From assembly GCA_021773395.1 (NCBI GenBank), contig JAJFKB010000020.1, positions 62,001 through 126,000 of the forward strand: DNA of 64,000 bases, in the 5' to 3' direction. The stretch comes from Gammaproteobacteria bacterium (GTDB lineage Bacteria; Pseudomonadota; Gammaproteobacteria; Pseudomonadales; IMCC2047). This document shows, piece after piece, positions 41,737 through 51,449 of this stretch (position 1 is the stretch's first letter; every line of letters starts with the position of its first letter). A program made the position numbers and the translations under genes. The notes beneath the pieces were generated by a model. The model made no database searches. It was not told where the DNA came from and saw nothing but the letters and a program-made list of their open reading frames with translations.

Positions 41737-42660
41737 ATGACAAAAGCGTTGGTAATCAGAGATTTAAAAAAGGTCTATGCCGGTGGTGTTGAAGCACTTA
41801 AGGGCATTAATCTAGATGTAGAGCAGGGTGATTTTTTTGGTTTGCTAGGGCCGAATGGGGCAGGGAAGTCCACCACACTGAGTATAATCACGTCACTGGT
41901 TAATAAAACTTCCGGAAAAGTAGAAGTCTTTGGCTATGACATTGACAGTCATTTTTCCCTGGCAAAGAAAAATCTGGGTGTAGTGCCTCAGGAGTTTAAT
42001 TTCAGCCAGTTTGAAAAGGTTTACGATATTGTTGTGACGCAGGGTGGTTATTACGGCATTCCCCTGAAACAGGCAAAACGAAAAGCAGAGCATTACCTTA
42101 AGAAGATCGGACTTTGGGATAAACGGCAGGTACAGGCACGGATGTTGTCAGGTGGGATGAAAAGACGCCTGATGATCGCCCGAGCCCTTGTTCATGAACC
42201 AAATGTGTTGATTCTGGATGAACCAACAGCTGGCGTTGATATAGAACTCAGACGCTCCATGTGGGAATTTTTGCGAGAGATTAATGCCGCAGGGGTGACT
42301 ATCATACTGACGACGCATTATCTGGAAGAGGCGGAGAGTCTTTGTCGAAATATCGCTATTATCGACAAGGGAAAAATTATTCAGGATACTGATACAAGAG
42401 CATTGCTTCGTCAGCTTAATATGGAGACCTTTATTTTCGACGTAACCAATCAGCTCGAACAGGCCCCGCAAATAGATGGTTACGTCACTAAGCTGATTGA
42501 CCGTCATAGTTTTGAAGTAATGGTGTTACAGAATCAGGGGTTGAATCGTATTTTTGAAAGTCTGAGTGCACAGCAAATCCAGGTGCTCAGCATGAAAAAC
42601 AAGGCAAACCGCCTTGAGGAACTGTTTGTATCACTGGTTGCTAAGGGTAACGTTGCGTGA
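41737..42660 (+). CDS. ABC transporter ATP-binding protein, YadG-like
   Basis: 307 residues, the length of E. coli YadG (308). Walker A GPNGAGKST (about residue 38), signature LSGGMKRRLMIARALVHEP and Walker B LILDEPTAGVD are followed by the H-loop TTHYLEEAE. The C-terminal 80 residues are the extension of ABC-2 exporter ATPases. It powers the two permeases encoded immediately downstream; the stop overlaps the GTG start of the first. The substrate of YadGH is unknown. Confidence 0.93.
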   Translation: MTKALVIRDLKKVYAGGVEALKGINLDVEQGDFFGLLGPNGAGKSTTLSIITSLVNKTSGKVEVFGYDIDSHFSLAKKNLGVVPQEFNFSQFEKVYDIVVTQGGYYGIPLKQAKRKAEHYLKKIGLWDKRQVQARMLSGGMKRRLMIARALVHEPNVLILDEPTAGVDIELRRSMWEFLREINAAGVTIILTTHYLEEAESLCRNIAIIDKGKIIQDTDTRALLRQLNMETFIFDVTNQLEQAPQIDGYVTKLIDRHSFEVMVLQNQGLNRIFESLSAQQIQVLSMKNKANRLEELFVSLVAKGNVA

Positions 42661-43430
42661 GTTTTTATGAGTTGTGGGTCACCTTCAGCACGATTGTGAT
42701 TAAAGAAATACGACGTTTTTTGCGCATCTGGATACAAACACTGATTCCTCCAATTATCACTATGGCTTTGTATTTTGTGATTTTCGGGAATCTGATTGGA
42801 AGCCGGGTAGGCGAGATGGGTGGCTTTGATTATGTCGCTTATATTGTTCCTGGCCTGATTATGATGTCTGTGATTACCAATTCTTACTCGAATGTGGTTT
42901 CTTCATTCTACAGCGCAAAATTTCAGCATCAGATCGAAGAGATATTGGTTTCTCCGACGCCCAATGTCCTGATACTGTTGGGCTATATTGTCGGCGGCGT
43001 AGCCCGTGGTCTGATCGTTGGCTTTATTGTAACCCTGGTGTCGATGTTTTTTACGGACTTGAATATCGCGCATGCCGGGATAATGGTTACTGTAGTGATA
43101 TTGACTTCAGTACTGTTTGCTTTAGGCGGTTTCTTGAATGCTATCTATGCAAAAAATTTCGATGATATTTCGATCATTCCAAATTTCGTGTTGACACCCC
43201 TGACCTATTTGGGAGGCGTCTTTTATTCGATTGATTTGCTGCCTGAGTTTTGGCGCAACGTTTCACTGGTTAACCCGATTCTGTACATGGTCAATGCCTT
43301 TCGTTATGGCGTACTAGGTGTATCTGATATTGATATCAGTGTGGCGTTCGGCGTGATTCTGTTGTCTATCACCGTGTTTTTTTCGCTGGGTCTTTATCTG
43401 TTAAAAAACAGCACCGGGTTGCGTAGTTGA
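42657..43430 (+). CDS. ABC-2 type permease, YadH-like (first copy)
   Basis: 257 residues, the size of YadH. Six membrane helices are expected, around residues 25-45, 60-80, 105-130, 140-160, 172-195 and 230-250. Typical ABC-2 sequence includes IVPGLIMMSVITNSYSNV, FQHQIEEILVSPTPN and TPLTYLGGVFYSIDLLPEFW. It starts with GTG overlapping the ATPase stop and ends inside the ATG of the next gene. Its neighbour is a close paralogue, so the transporter may be a heterodimer. Confidence 0.92.
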   Translation: MSFYELWVTFSTIVIKEIRRFLRIWIQTLIPPIITMALYFVIFGNLIGSRVGEMGGFDYVAYIVPGLIMMSVITNSYSNVVSSFYSAKFQHQIEEILVSPTPNVLILLGYIVGGVARGLIVGFIVTLVSMFFTDLNIAHAGIMVTVVILTSVLFALGGFLNAIYAKNFDDISIIPNFVLTPLTYLGGVFYSIDLLPEFWRNVSLVNPILYMVNAFRYGVLGVSDIDISVAFGVILLSITVFFSLGLYLLKNSTGLRS

Positions 43431-44206
43431 TGGAGCAGGTAGTGAACCATTGGGTGGCCTTTCCTACGTTGATTCGTTACCAGGTTAAACGATTTCTTAG
43501 TATATGGATTTCAACGCTGGTTCCATCAGCGATCAGTCTGATTCTTTATTTGCTGATATTTGGCACCTTGATTGGCGAGCGTGTAGGCCCAATTAGAGGG
43601 CTGAGTTATATAGAATTCATCATTCCAGGGCTGGTGATGCTAACAGTGGTGATGAGCGCCTATGAAAATGTGACCTTTTCGCTGTATATGGCTAAATTCG
43701 AGCATTGCATTGAGGAGATGCTGGTAGCACCGATACCGCTTTATGTTTTGTTAGCCGGGTATGTCGGCGGAGGTGTTATCAGGGGCTTGGTTGTTGGGCT
43801 GATAGCGATATTAATTTGTTCCCTGTTTAGTCCCGTTGAGATAGCCAGCCCTATCATTCTAATGCTTACGCTGATCATGGCTTCGGCCATATTTTCAATG
43901 GCTGGTTTTATTAATGCACTTTATGCTAATAATTTCGACGACGTCTCGATTATTCCGGTGTTTGTACTCACGCCATTGATTTACCTTGGGGGTGTCTTTT
44001 ACTCTGTTGAAATGCTCCCGGAATTCTGGCGAAATCTGTCCATGTTTAACCCGCTACTGTATATTGTTAATGCTGCTCGCTACGGATTTACGGGTGTTGT
44101 TGAGGTGAACCTGGGGTTAGCCTTTAGCATGATGTTGGGCTTTCTCGTGCTATTTTGTACCGTAAATCTATATCTGTTGAAAAGAGGAACCGGGCTGAGA
44201 AGCTAA
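43430..44206 (+). CDS. ABC-2 type permease, YadH-like (second copy)
   Basis: 258 residues from the ATG at 43430 (TGATG overlap with the upstream gene; a TTG at 43427 is also in frame). It follows the first permease segment by segment: FIIPGLVMLTVVMSAYENV, FEHCIEEMLVAPIP, NALYANNFDDVSIIPVFVLT, LIYLGGVFYSVEMLPEFWRN and a C-terminal LLKRGTGLRS against LLKNSTGLRS. This is a tandem duplication that has been kept functional. queF begins 20 bp after its stop. Confidence 0.92.
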   Translation: MEQVVNHWVAFPTLIRYQVKRFLSIWISTLVPSAISLILYLLIFGTLIGERVGPIRGLSYIEFIIPGLVMLTVVMSAYENVTFSLYMAKFEHCIEEMLVAPIPLYVLLAGYVGGGVIRGLVVGLIAILICSLFSPVEIASPIILMLTLIMASAIFSMAGFINALYANNFDDVSIIPVFVLTPLIYLGGVFYSVEMLPEFWRNLSMFNPLLYIVNAARYGFTGVVEVNLGLAFSMMLGFLVLFCTVNLYLLKRGTGLRS

Positions 44207-44226
44207 CGAATAAATCTGAGGTATCA

Positions 44227-45054
44227 ATGAAATATAACGGCCCGTTGGACTCTCCGTTAGGAAAGGAGAGTGATTACAGCTCAAGCTATGCGCCTGAACT
44301 GCTTTTTCCAATTCCAAGATCTGAAGGACGGGCACTGCTGGGTATTGGAGAGTCCCTGCCATTCAGGGGTGTTGATGTCTGGACGGCCTATGAGCTGTCC
44401 TGGTTGGATAATAGGGGTAAGCCACAGGTTGCACTGGCAGAGTTTGTTGTTCCCTGCGATTCAACTTTTATCATAGAATCAAAATCACTCAAACTGTATT
44501 TAAACTCTTTAAATCAAACGAAATACGATAATTTACAACATGTTAAAGAGATAATAGAATCTGATTTATCAAAAGCAGCGGACGCTCACGTATTGGTTCG
44601 AGTGGAACCTGTATCGGCAAATATACAGTGTGTTTCGGAAACAGAGGGTTATGCTTGTATTGATGACCTGGATATCGAAATTGAGCAATATCAGCCAAAT
44701 ATCCAGCTATTGACTGCCGATAGTGAACGACAGGTATCGGAACAACTGGTTAGCCATCTATTGAAATCAAATTGTCCGGTGACCGGGCAGCCCGATTGGG
44801 CCAGTCTCTTTATTGATTATTCCGGCCCACAGATTGATAAGGAAGGTTTGCTGCGATACCTTGTTTCCTATCGGGAACATATGGGATTTCATGAGCAGTG
44901 TGTTGAGCAGATTTTCGTTGATATGGTGGAGCGTTGCGAACCACAAAAGTTGACGCTGAATGCGCGATACCTGCGTAGAGGCGGTTTGGATATTAATCCC
45001 ACTCGTTCTACCGAGACAGGCTATGAAATGATTGGACGTCAGATCAGGCAATAA
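44227..45054 (+). CDS. queF: NADPH-dependent 7-cyano-7-deazaguanine reductase (type II)
   Basis: 275 residues from the ATG at 44227. It reduces preQ0 to preQ1 in queuosine synthesis. The N-terminal half of the duplicated tunnelling fold has the ESKSLKLYLNSLNQT NADPH motif; the C-terminal half has the catalytic Cys in NCPVTGQPDWASL (about residue 184), with the acid Asp in QPDW. The length marks the long, type II form. It follows the ABC permeases by 20 bp and may be transcribed with them, though no functional link is known. Confidence 0.95.
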   Translation: MKYNGPLDSPLGKESDYSSSYAPELLFPIPRSEGRALLGIGESLPFRGVDVWTAYELSWLDNRGKPQVALAEFVVPCDSTFIIESKSLKLYLNSLNQTKYDNLQHVKEIIESDLSKAADAHVLVRVEPVSANIQCVSETEGYACIDDLDIEIEQYQPNIQLLTADSERQVSEQLVSHLLKSNCPVTGQPDWASLFIDYSGPQIDKEGLLRYLVSYREHMGFHEQCVEQIFVDMVERCEPQKLTLNARYLRRGGLDINPTRSTETGYEMIGRQIRQ

Positions 45055-45122
45055 ACGCCTGGCATTTACGTCAGGTCATTGAGTTTTACAAATGTCGCTT
45101 GGTGCGGCAAAGGAGAACCAGC

Positions 45123-45605
45123 ATGACTAGTTTATACGATTTTAGTTTGACAGACATTGATGGTGAGGCGCTCGACTTGTCCAAATACCGCGGTCACCCG
45201 GTGTTGCTCGTAAATGTTGCCAGCAAATGTGGTTTGACGCCTCAATATGAGGCACTACAAGCTCTCTATAAGGAATACGCAGATGAAGGCCTGGTAGTTT
45301 TAGGTGTTCCCTGTAACCAGTTTGCCGGCCAAGAGCCAGGCACACCAGCGGAAATTAAAGACTTTTGTGTGAACAACTTTCAAGTAACTTTCCCTCTAAC
45401 CGAAAAGCTTGAAGTGAATGGGGATGGACGTCATCCTCTTTACCAGTGGTTGGCGGGAGAAGGTGCCGCATTCCCGGGTGATATTACCTGGAATTTTGAG
45501 AAGTTCCTGATTAATTCGAAGGGTGTTGTAGTCGCTCGATTCGAACCAAAAACAGCACCGGGCGATTCCCTCATAACCAGCGCAATCGATACTGAGTTGC
45601 CTTAG
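45123..45605 (+). CDS. Glutathione peroxidase family protein (Cys type)
   Basis: 160 residues of the thioredoxin-fold GPx family. It reduces peroxides using thioredoxin or glutathione. The peroxidatic Cys is in NVASKCGLTPQYEALQ (about residue 36), with Gln and Trp partners in LGVPCNQFAGQEPG and ITWNFEKFLI. There is a cysteine rather than selenocysteine. The ATG at 45123 follows AAAGGAG. BtuE/Gpo-like in size. Confidence 0.93.
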   Translation: MTSLYDFSLTDIDGEALDLSKYRGHPVLLVNVASKCGLTPQYEALQALYKEYADEGLVVLGVPCNQFAGQEPGTPAEIKDFCVNNFQVTFPLTEKLEVNGDGRHPLYQWLAGEGAAFPGDITWNFEKFLINSKGVVVARFEPKTAPGDSLITSAIDTELP

Positions 45606-45722
45606 AAAACTATCACTGATTGCATGGGTATTGCCGTTAATAAACGGATATCTATGTGTCCCAATAACTGTATTTGTGAATTTGACAGCAATTAACCGAT
45701 ATAGAGGTCGTAAAACAAATTT

Positions 45723-46280
45723 ATGGAGGTGATAACTGCGTTACAGAATCGCGTTTCCTGTGCATTGTTAACCGAACCGGGGCCTAGCGCAGAGCAACTT
45801 GAGATATTGCTGAAAGCGGCAGTTCGAGCACCTGATCACGCTATGCTGAAACCCTGGCGTTTTTTGTTGATTGAAGGTGCAGCACGAGAGAAAATGGGGG
45901 AGCTATTGGCGAAAGCTGTGCTTGCGGATAAGCCGGATAGCGATGCGGCCGCATTAAAAAAAATACGGCGTAAACCCTTGCGGGCACCGACAATTCTTGT
46001 CGTCATAGCTAAGATAAAAGAGCATCCGAAAGTGCCAGCGATAGAGCAGATTATCACCGTTGGAGCCGCTGCCAACAACCTGGTCACAGCAGCATTCTCA
46101 CTCGGTATTGGAGCGTACTGGAGAACCGGAAGTGCGGCGTACAATAACGTTGTAAAGACAGGCTTGGGTTTGGTGCCGAGTGAAGAAATTATCGGTTTCA
46201 TCTACCTCGGCACGCCTCAGGTGAAGTTTAAGCCCGCGCCACAAGTTGAAGTAGGAGAACTGCTTGAACGATGGAGCTAG
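45723..46280 (+). CDS. Nitroreductase family protein, YdjA-like
   Basis: 185 residues forming one FMN-dependent nitroreductase domain. It has LLKAAVRAPDHAMLKPWRFL at the N-terminus, VGAAANNLVTAAFSLGIGAYWRTG in the middle and SEEIIGFIYLGTPQ near the end. It is the minimal nitroreductase type (E. coli YdjA is 183 residues). Its substrate is unknown. The ATG follows AATTT without a strong ribosome site. The next gene overlaps its end by 17 nt. Confidence 0.9.
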   Translation: MEVITALQNRVSCALLTEPGPSAEQLEILLKAAVRAPDHAMLKPWRFLLIEGAAREKMGELLAKAVLADKPDSDAAALKKIRRKPLRAPTILVVIAKIKEHPKVPAIEQIITVGAAANNLVTAAFSLGIGAYWRTGSAAYNNVVKTGLGLVPSEEIIGFIYLGTPQVKFKPAPQVEVGELLERWS

Positions 46281-46728
46281 CGCAGCACTCATAAATGAAT
46301 TTTTTGAAAAAGCACAACAACAAATCCCCCTCCTTAAAGCGATGGGAATGGAGGTCGCTGAATATGACGGCGCGGCACTTTCGCTCGTTTTTCCGTTGGA
46401 TAAAAATATCAATGATAAAGGTACCGGTTTCGCGGGATCGTTAAATGCCGCCACCACTTTCTGCGCCTGGGCACTAATTAAGTTGTTATTACAAGATAGG
46501 GGAATGGCTTTTGATTTAGCAGTTGTAAGCAGCAACAGCGAATACAAAAAGCCCGTTACGGGTGACTTTAGTGTTAAATCCAGGCTTCCATCAAAAGAGG
46601 ATGCAGAGGTCTTTCTCGAGAAGCTGAGCACAAAAGGCAAGGCCAGCCTGGCTATCAAAGCGACCATTAAGCAGGATGGTGAAGAAGCCGTAATTTATCA
46701 GGGAGTTTATGTCGCATTTCCCAAGTAA
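46264..46728 (+). CDS. Thioesterase-like (YiiD C-terminal domain) hot-dog protein
   Basis: 154 residues if started at TTG 46264, the only plausible start before INEFFEKAQQQIPLLKAMGM. The sequence IPLLKAMGMEVAEYDGAALS and DKGTGFAGSLNAATTFCAWA is that of the YiiD_C hot-dog thioesterase family. It probably hydrolyses an acyl thioester; the substrate is unknown. It overlaps the nitroreductase gene by 17 nt, so co-translation is likely. Confidence 0.8.
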   Translation: MNDGASAALINEFFEKAQQQIPLLKAMGMEVAEYDGAALSLVFPLDKNINDKGTGFAGSLNAATTFCAWALIKLLLQDRGMAFDLAVVSSNSEYKKPVTGDFSVKSRLPSKEDAEVFLEKLSTKGKASLAIKATIKQDGEEAVIYQGVYVAFPK

Positions 46729-46820
46729 GAACGGCACCCCATCATTGCAATTAACCCTACCCTGGTATAAAGTACGCGCTCTTTTTTAACAGCCCATTTT
46801 CTTGAAGTGAAGGGCCGTTA

Positions 46821-46932
46821 CGAAGGGCGAGGAGTGAAAGCTCCGAGTAACGTGCACGCAGGCGTGCGGACGCGTTTACTGGATCAGATCCACAGATTTA
46901 AAACGCAATTGGTGAGGTGTCCGAGTGGTCGA
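46821..46932. repeat. Direct repeat, copy 1 (112 bp, tRNA-Ser leader)
   Basis: This 112-bp block is repeated at 46983-47094 with only two differences (near 46837-46840). It contains small inverted repeats (GGATC-A-GATCC, GCACGC/GCGTGC) and ends with the first 22 nt of the tRNA-Ser gene. The unit period is 162 bp. Confidence 0.95.
46911..46932 (+). pseudogene. Truncated 5' fragment of tRNA-Ser
   Basis: GGTGAGGTGTCCGAGTGGTC plus two further bases (22 nt) is identical to the 5' end of the complete tRNA-Ser at 47073. After it the sequence changes to an unrelated hairpin (GGCTC-GAA-GAGCC). It cannot form a tRNA. Confidence 0.9.
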
Positions 46933-46982
46933 CACCGAGGCTCGAAGAGCCGAATGAATGCTGGAGCGTAGCGACGGCAACC

Positions 46983-47094
46983 CGAAGGGCGAGGAGTGTA
47001 AACTCCGAGTAACGTGCACGCAGGCGTGCGGACGCGTTTACTGGATCAGATCCACAGATTTAAAACGCAATTGGTGAGGTGTCCGAGTGGTCGA
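46983..47094. repeat. Direct repeat, copy 2 (112 bp, leads into intact tRNA-Ser)
   Basis: Second copy of the 112-bp block, 110 of 112 positions identical to copy 1. Here it continues into the complete tRNA-Ser. The 50 bp between the copies (46933-46982) are unique. Confidence 0.95.
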
Positions 47095-47160
47095 AGGAGC
47101 ACGCCTGGAAAGTGTGTAAGTCGCAAGGCTTCGTGGGTTCAAATCCCACCCTCACCGCCA
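47073..47160 (+). tRNA. tRNA-Ser (anticodon GGA)
   Basis: 88 nt with encoded CCA. The acceptor stem GGTGAGG pairs with CCTCACC; the D-arm is serine-like (GTCCGAGTGGTCGAAGGAGC), the anticodon loop CTGGAAA carries GGA, and a long variable arm (about TGTAAGTCGCAAGGCTTC) marks a class II tRNA. The T-arm is GTGGG-TTCAAAT-CCCAC. No terminator follows closely. Confidence 0.95.
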
Positions 47161-47261
47161 TTCAGTCTTAGGTGCTAGAGATCGTCTCTGCACAGAAACA
47201 ATAAACCATCGTAAAATCAAATAGATACGCAATATTTATTCCTGTTATCTGCCCCTGTAGT

Positions 47262-47328
47262 GGACCCCGTTTTCCCTGATAACCTCTTATTTATCGTCAC
47301 TATCTCAAATCGCTATTTGGCGGGGTCC
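47262..47328. repeat. 8-bp inverted repeat flanking 51 bp
   Basis: GGACCCCG (47262-47269) and CGGGGTCC (47321-47328) face each other downstream of tRNA-Ser. GTAGTGGACCCCGTTTTCC is reminiscent of the ends of IS3-family elements, but no transposase remains, so this is only a hint of a decayed element. Confidence 0.3.
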
Positions 47329-47421
47329 TCCCTGGGCCAAATCTATGGAAATAAATCAGGGAACGAACGAGGACTGTTCAATGGGAAACGGAGAAACGTT
47401 TGTTTGTGTGATTAAGTGATT

Positions 47422-47650
47422 ATCGCTCTAAAAATTGCTGACGCTGTTCCGCCCAATCCAGGGGAATACCGCGTCGCAGTGTGGTAAGACTCAAGCCAGC
47501 GGGGATATCCCGGTTCTGGATACGCTTCATGATATCCGGCGCCAGGTGGGCAAGATTCAATAAGCTGCGGACGTAGCGCACATGGCGGTTCTCCTGTTTT
47601 GCCAGGGTTGCGACACTGGTTACTTCACCTGTGCCTGGCGAATTATAAAA
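47422..47650 (-). pseudogene. C-terminal remnant of a serine-recombinase-like protein
   Basis: Read leftward from about 47650, one frame gives NRHVRYVRSLLNLAHLAPDI, then a short helix, PAGLSLTTLRRGIPLDWAEQ and a stop at 47422. This LAPDI...AGL...PLDWAEQR pattern is common at the C-terminus of large phage-type serine recombinases. The N-terminal catalytic domain is missing and no start codon is available, so this is a fragment of a lost integrase or resolvase gene next to tRNA-Ser. Confidence 0.6.
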
Positions 47651-47666
47651 TCAAATCTGCGTTCTC

Positions 47667-48287
47667 TTATTCCTGCGTGGATTTAAAATTGATAAAGACC
47701 TTAATGGCACAATCACAGACACCTTCGATTTGTGTAGGGTCTATATAAATACCGTCTATCATCAATTTTGCAATTCCATGCAAAGTACCCCAAATCACTT
47801 GGGTCAATCGCAAGGTATTTTCGTTATCATTTAGCAACCCTGTTTCTTGCCATATCTTGATCATCGCCATCTGATGTTGGAAGCAAGGATACGCGGCATT
47901 ACGCAGTTCTTTTGTGCTACTCTGTTGTTTCCAAATGGAGCGGCCAAACATCAGTTCATACAGTTCAGGGTTCTCAAAAGCAAAATTCACATAGTCTTTC
48001 ATAAATGAATTAAAACGTTCTTGCATAGAACGGGTGTTGTCATCGAAGTTTTTTCTTGCCTGTCGTTGTTTTTGTCGGAAACCTTCTTCTGCGATTGCAC
48101 ATAGTAATTCATTTTTATTTTTAAAGTGATGATATGGGGCCGCACGAGAAACGCCAGCCCTGTCGGCGAGCTTACGTAGCGATAGTCCCTCAATGCCAGA
48201 CTCTCGGATAATGTCGGTTGCGTCCTGTAGCAGAGTTTTACGTAGGTCGCCGTGATGATAACTATCTTTTGTTATTTGTTTTTTCAT
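47667..48287 (-). CDS. TetR family transcriptional regulator
   Basis: 206 residues from the ATG at 48287. N-terminal helix-turn-helix (SYHHGDLRKTLLQDATDII, SLRKLADRAGVSRAAPYHHF, KNKNELLCAIAEEGF) and a C-terminal TetR_C33/WHG-like domain (FAFENPELYELMFG). It is divergent from a 2,4-dienoyl-CoA reductase homologue. Two palindromes in the spacer are very likely its operators, so it probably represses that gene and itself in response to an acyl-CoA or aromatic ligand. Confidence 0.92.
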   Translation of the reverse strand: MKKQITKDSYHHGDLRKTLLQDATDIIRESGIEGLSLRKLADRAGVSRAAPYHHFKNKNELLCAIAEEGFRQKQRQARKNFDDNTRSMQERFNSFMKDYVNFAFENPELYELMFGRSIWKQQSSTKELRNAAYPCFQHQMAMIKIWQETGLLNDNENTLRLTQVIWGTLHGIAKLMIDGIYIDPTQIEGVCDCAIKVFINFKSTQE

Positions 48288-48323
48288 ATTACGTACTTTA
48301 CCAATTGGCTTTTGACTAATCAA

Positions 48324-48340
48324 TCTTGACATAGTCAAGA
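48324..48340. promoter_or_regulatory. Palindromic TetR operator candidate O1
   Basis: TCTTGAC-ATA-GTCAAGA is a perfect 7+3+7 palindrome, 37 bp upstream of the tetR start. It shares the core TTGAC-N3-GTCAA with the second site. A weaker related TTGACTAATCAA (48312-48323) lies next to it. Confidence 0.75.
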
Positions 48341-48356
48341 ATACGGTTTATCGTCC

Positions 48357-48381
48357 ACCAACTTGACTAAGTCAAGTTGGT
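48357..48381. promoter_or_regulatory. Palindromic TetR operator candidate O2
   Basis: A perfect 11+3+11 palindrome (arm ACCAACTTGAC, spacer TAA), centred 37 bp from O1 and about 82 bp before the start of the divergent reductase gene. It has the same TTGAC-N3-GTCAA core as O1. Paired sites in a divergent spacer are typical of TetR autoregulation. Confidence 0.8.
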
Positions 48382-48438
48382 ACGGCGATGTTGCCTTTAA
48401 ATGAAAGTACTACTCGTTATCTATCAAAGCTTGCTTAA

Positions 48439-50487
<2,049 letters not shown>

Positions 50488-50577
50488 TGGTGTTTTATTA
50501 GCTGTTGGTGCAAAGCGAATCCTTAGTCCCTATAATAACCGTCGATTAGTATTGATTGTTGTGTTAAAGGTCTAGCT

Positions 50578-51204
50578 ATGGAGAAAGTGGAGAAGTTACA
50601 CAGAGGTGCCAGGCGTAAAGCCAGAACCCGGGAGAAACTGTTGGCAGCAAGCCAAAAATTAATCGCTTCTAAAGGGCTGAATAGTGTTAGTATTCAATCA
50701 ATAACAGAGGCGGCTGATGTTGGTTTGGGAACCTTCTATAACCACTTCGAATCCAAGACAGATGTCCTGAAAACTATCGCTGAAGACTATCTATATCGGT
50801 ACGGTAAGGAGCTGGATCAGTTAATTGCTGATCTTGATGATCCGGCAGAAGTTGTGAGTGTTTCCTATCGGTACACGTTAGCGCAGGCCTTAGACAATAA
50901 AAGCTTTCCAATTCTACAGCAAATGCCAGTTGCTTTTGTCCTTGATAAGATTGCTCAAAGGGCGTTAGCCGATATCAAGGTGGGTTTAAAAACCAAGCGA
51001 TTTAATGTTGATAATTTAAATGCATTTATGAGCTTTATCAGCAGTATGGGATTGGGAGTGATGGATCATTATGCCCGAGGAATATTGAGTCAGGAGGATG
51101 CTGAACATACCACTGTATATTATTTGCGCCTGCTTGGTGTGGATGAGCGAGAGGCTAATGCTCTAGTCGCAAAACCGATGCCGACGGCTAAACAGCAAAC
51201 TTAA
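50578..51204 (+). CDS. TetR family transcriptional regulator (second)
   Basis: 208 residues. Basic N-terminus (RGARRKARTREKLLAASQKL) then the helix-turn-helix VSIQSITEAADVGLGTFYNH and FESKTDVLKTIAE. The C-terminal ligand domain is of unknown specificity and ends with ATVY-like TTVYYLRLLGVDE. It follows the reductase gene on the same strand by 90 bp and is closed by a strong terminator. Likely regulator of the adjacent MDR or TonB receptor genes, by position only. Confidence 0.9.
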   Translation: MEKVEKLHRGARRKARTREKLLAASQKLIASKGLNSVSIQSITEAADVGLGTFYNHFESKTDVLKTIAEDYLYRYGKELDQLIADLDDPAEVVSVSYRYTLAQALDNKSFPILQQMPVAFVLDKIAQRALADIKVGLKTKRFNVDNLNAFMSFISSMGLGVMDHYARGILSQEDAEHTTVYYLRLLGVDEREANALVAKPMPTAKQQT

Positions 51205-51246
51205 TCATATTTAGACAGACAGCCCATCAAATAAGCAAGTACTTAG

Positions 51247-51275
51247 AAAGGATCCTTTATCGGGATCCTTTTTTT
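51247..51275 (+). terminator. Intrinsic terminator after tetR
   Basis: AAGGATCC and GGATCCTT form an 8-bp stem with a 7-nt loop, extended by A-T pairs into a T-run. It ends the fadH-tetR transcript and separates it from the MDR/TonB block. Confidence 0.9.
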
Positions 51276-51449
51276 ATTCCTATCTTTCCTTCTAATTAAT
51301 ATTCGCAAATTCAGATTTGGCTTGCGTCGTTAAGCAATGAGCGGAAATTTTAATATAAAAAAAGGATATAACGAACTTAGTTGACATCATAATCATAACT
51401 GAATAACATTCAGTTTAAGTTTCTTTTACGTTTGATGTTGGAAAACTCG

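Noticed and set aside
46098-46667. Minus-strand open frame of 189 codons over the nitroreductase and thioesterase genes
   Set aside because: Both plus-strand genes have clear family motifs; this frame has none.
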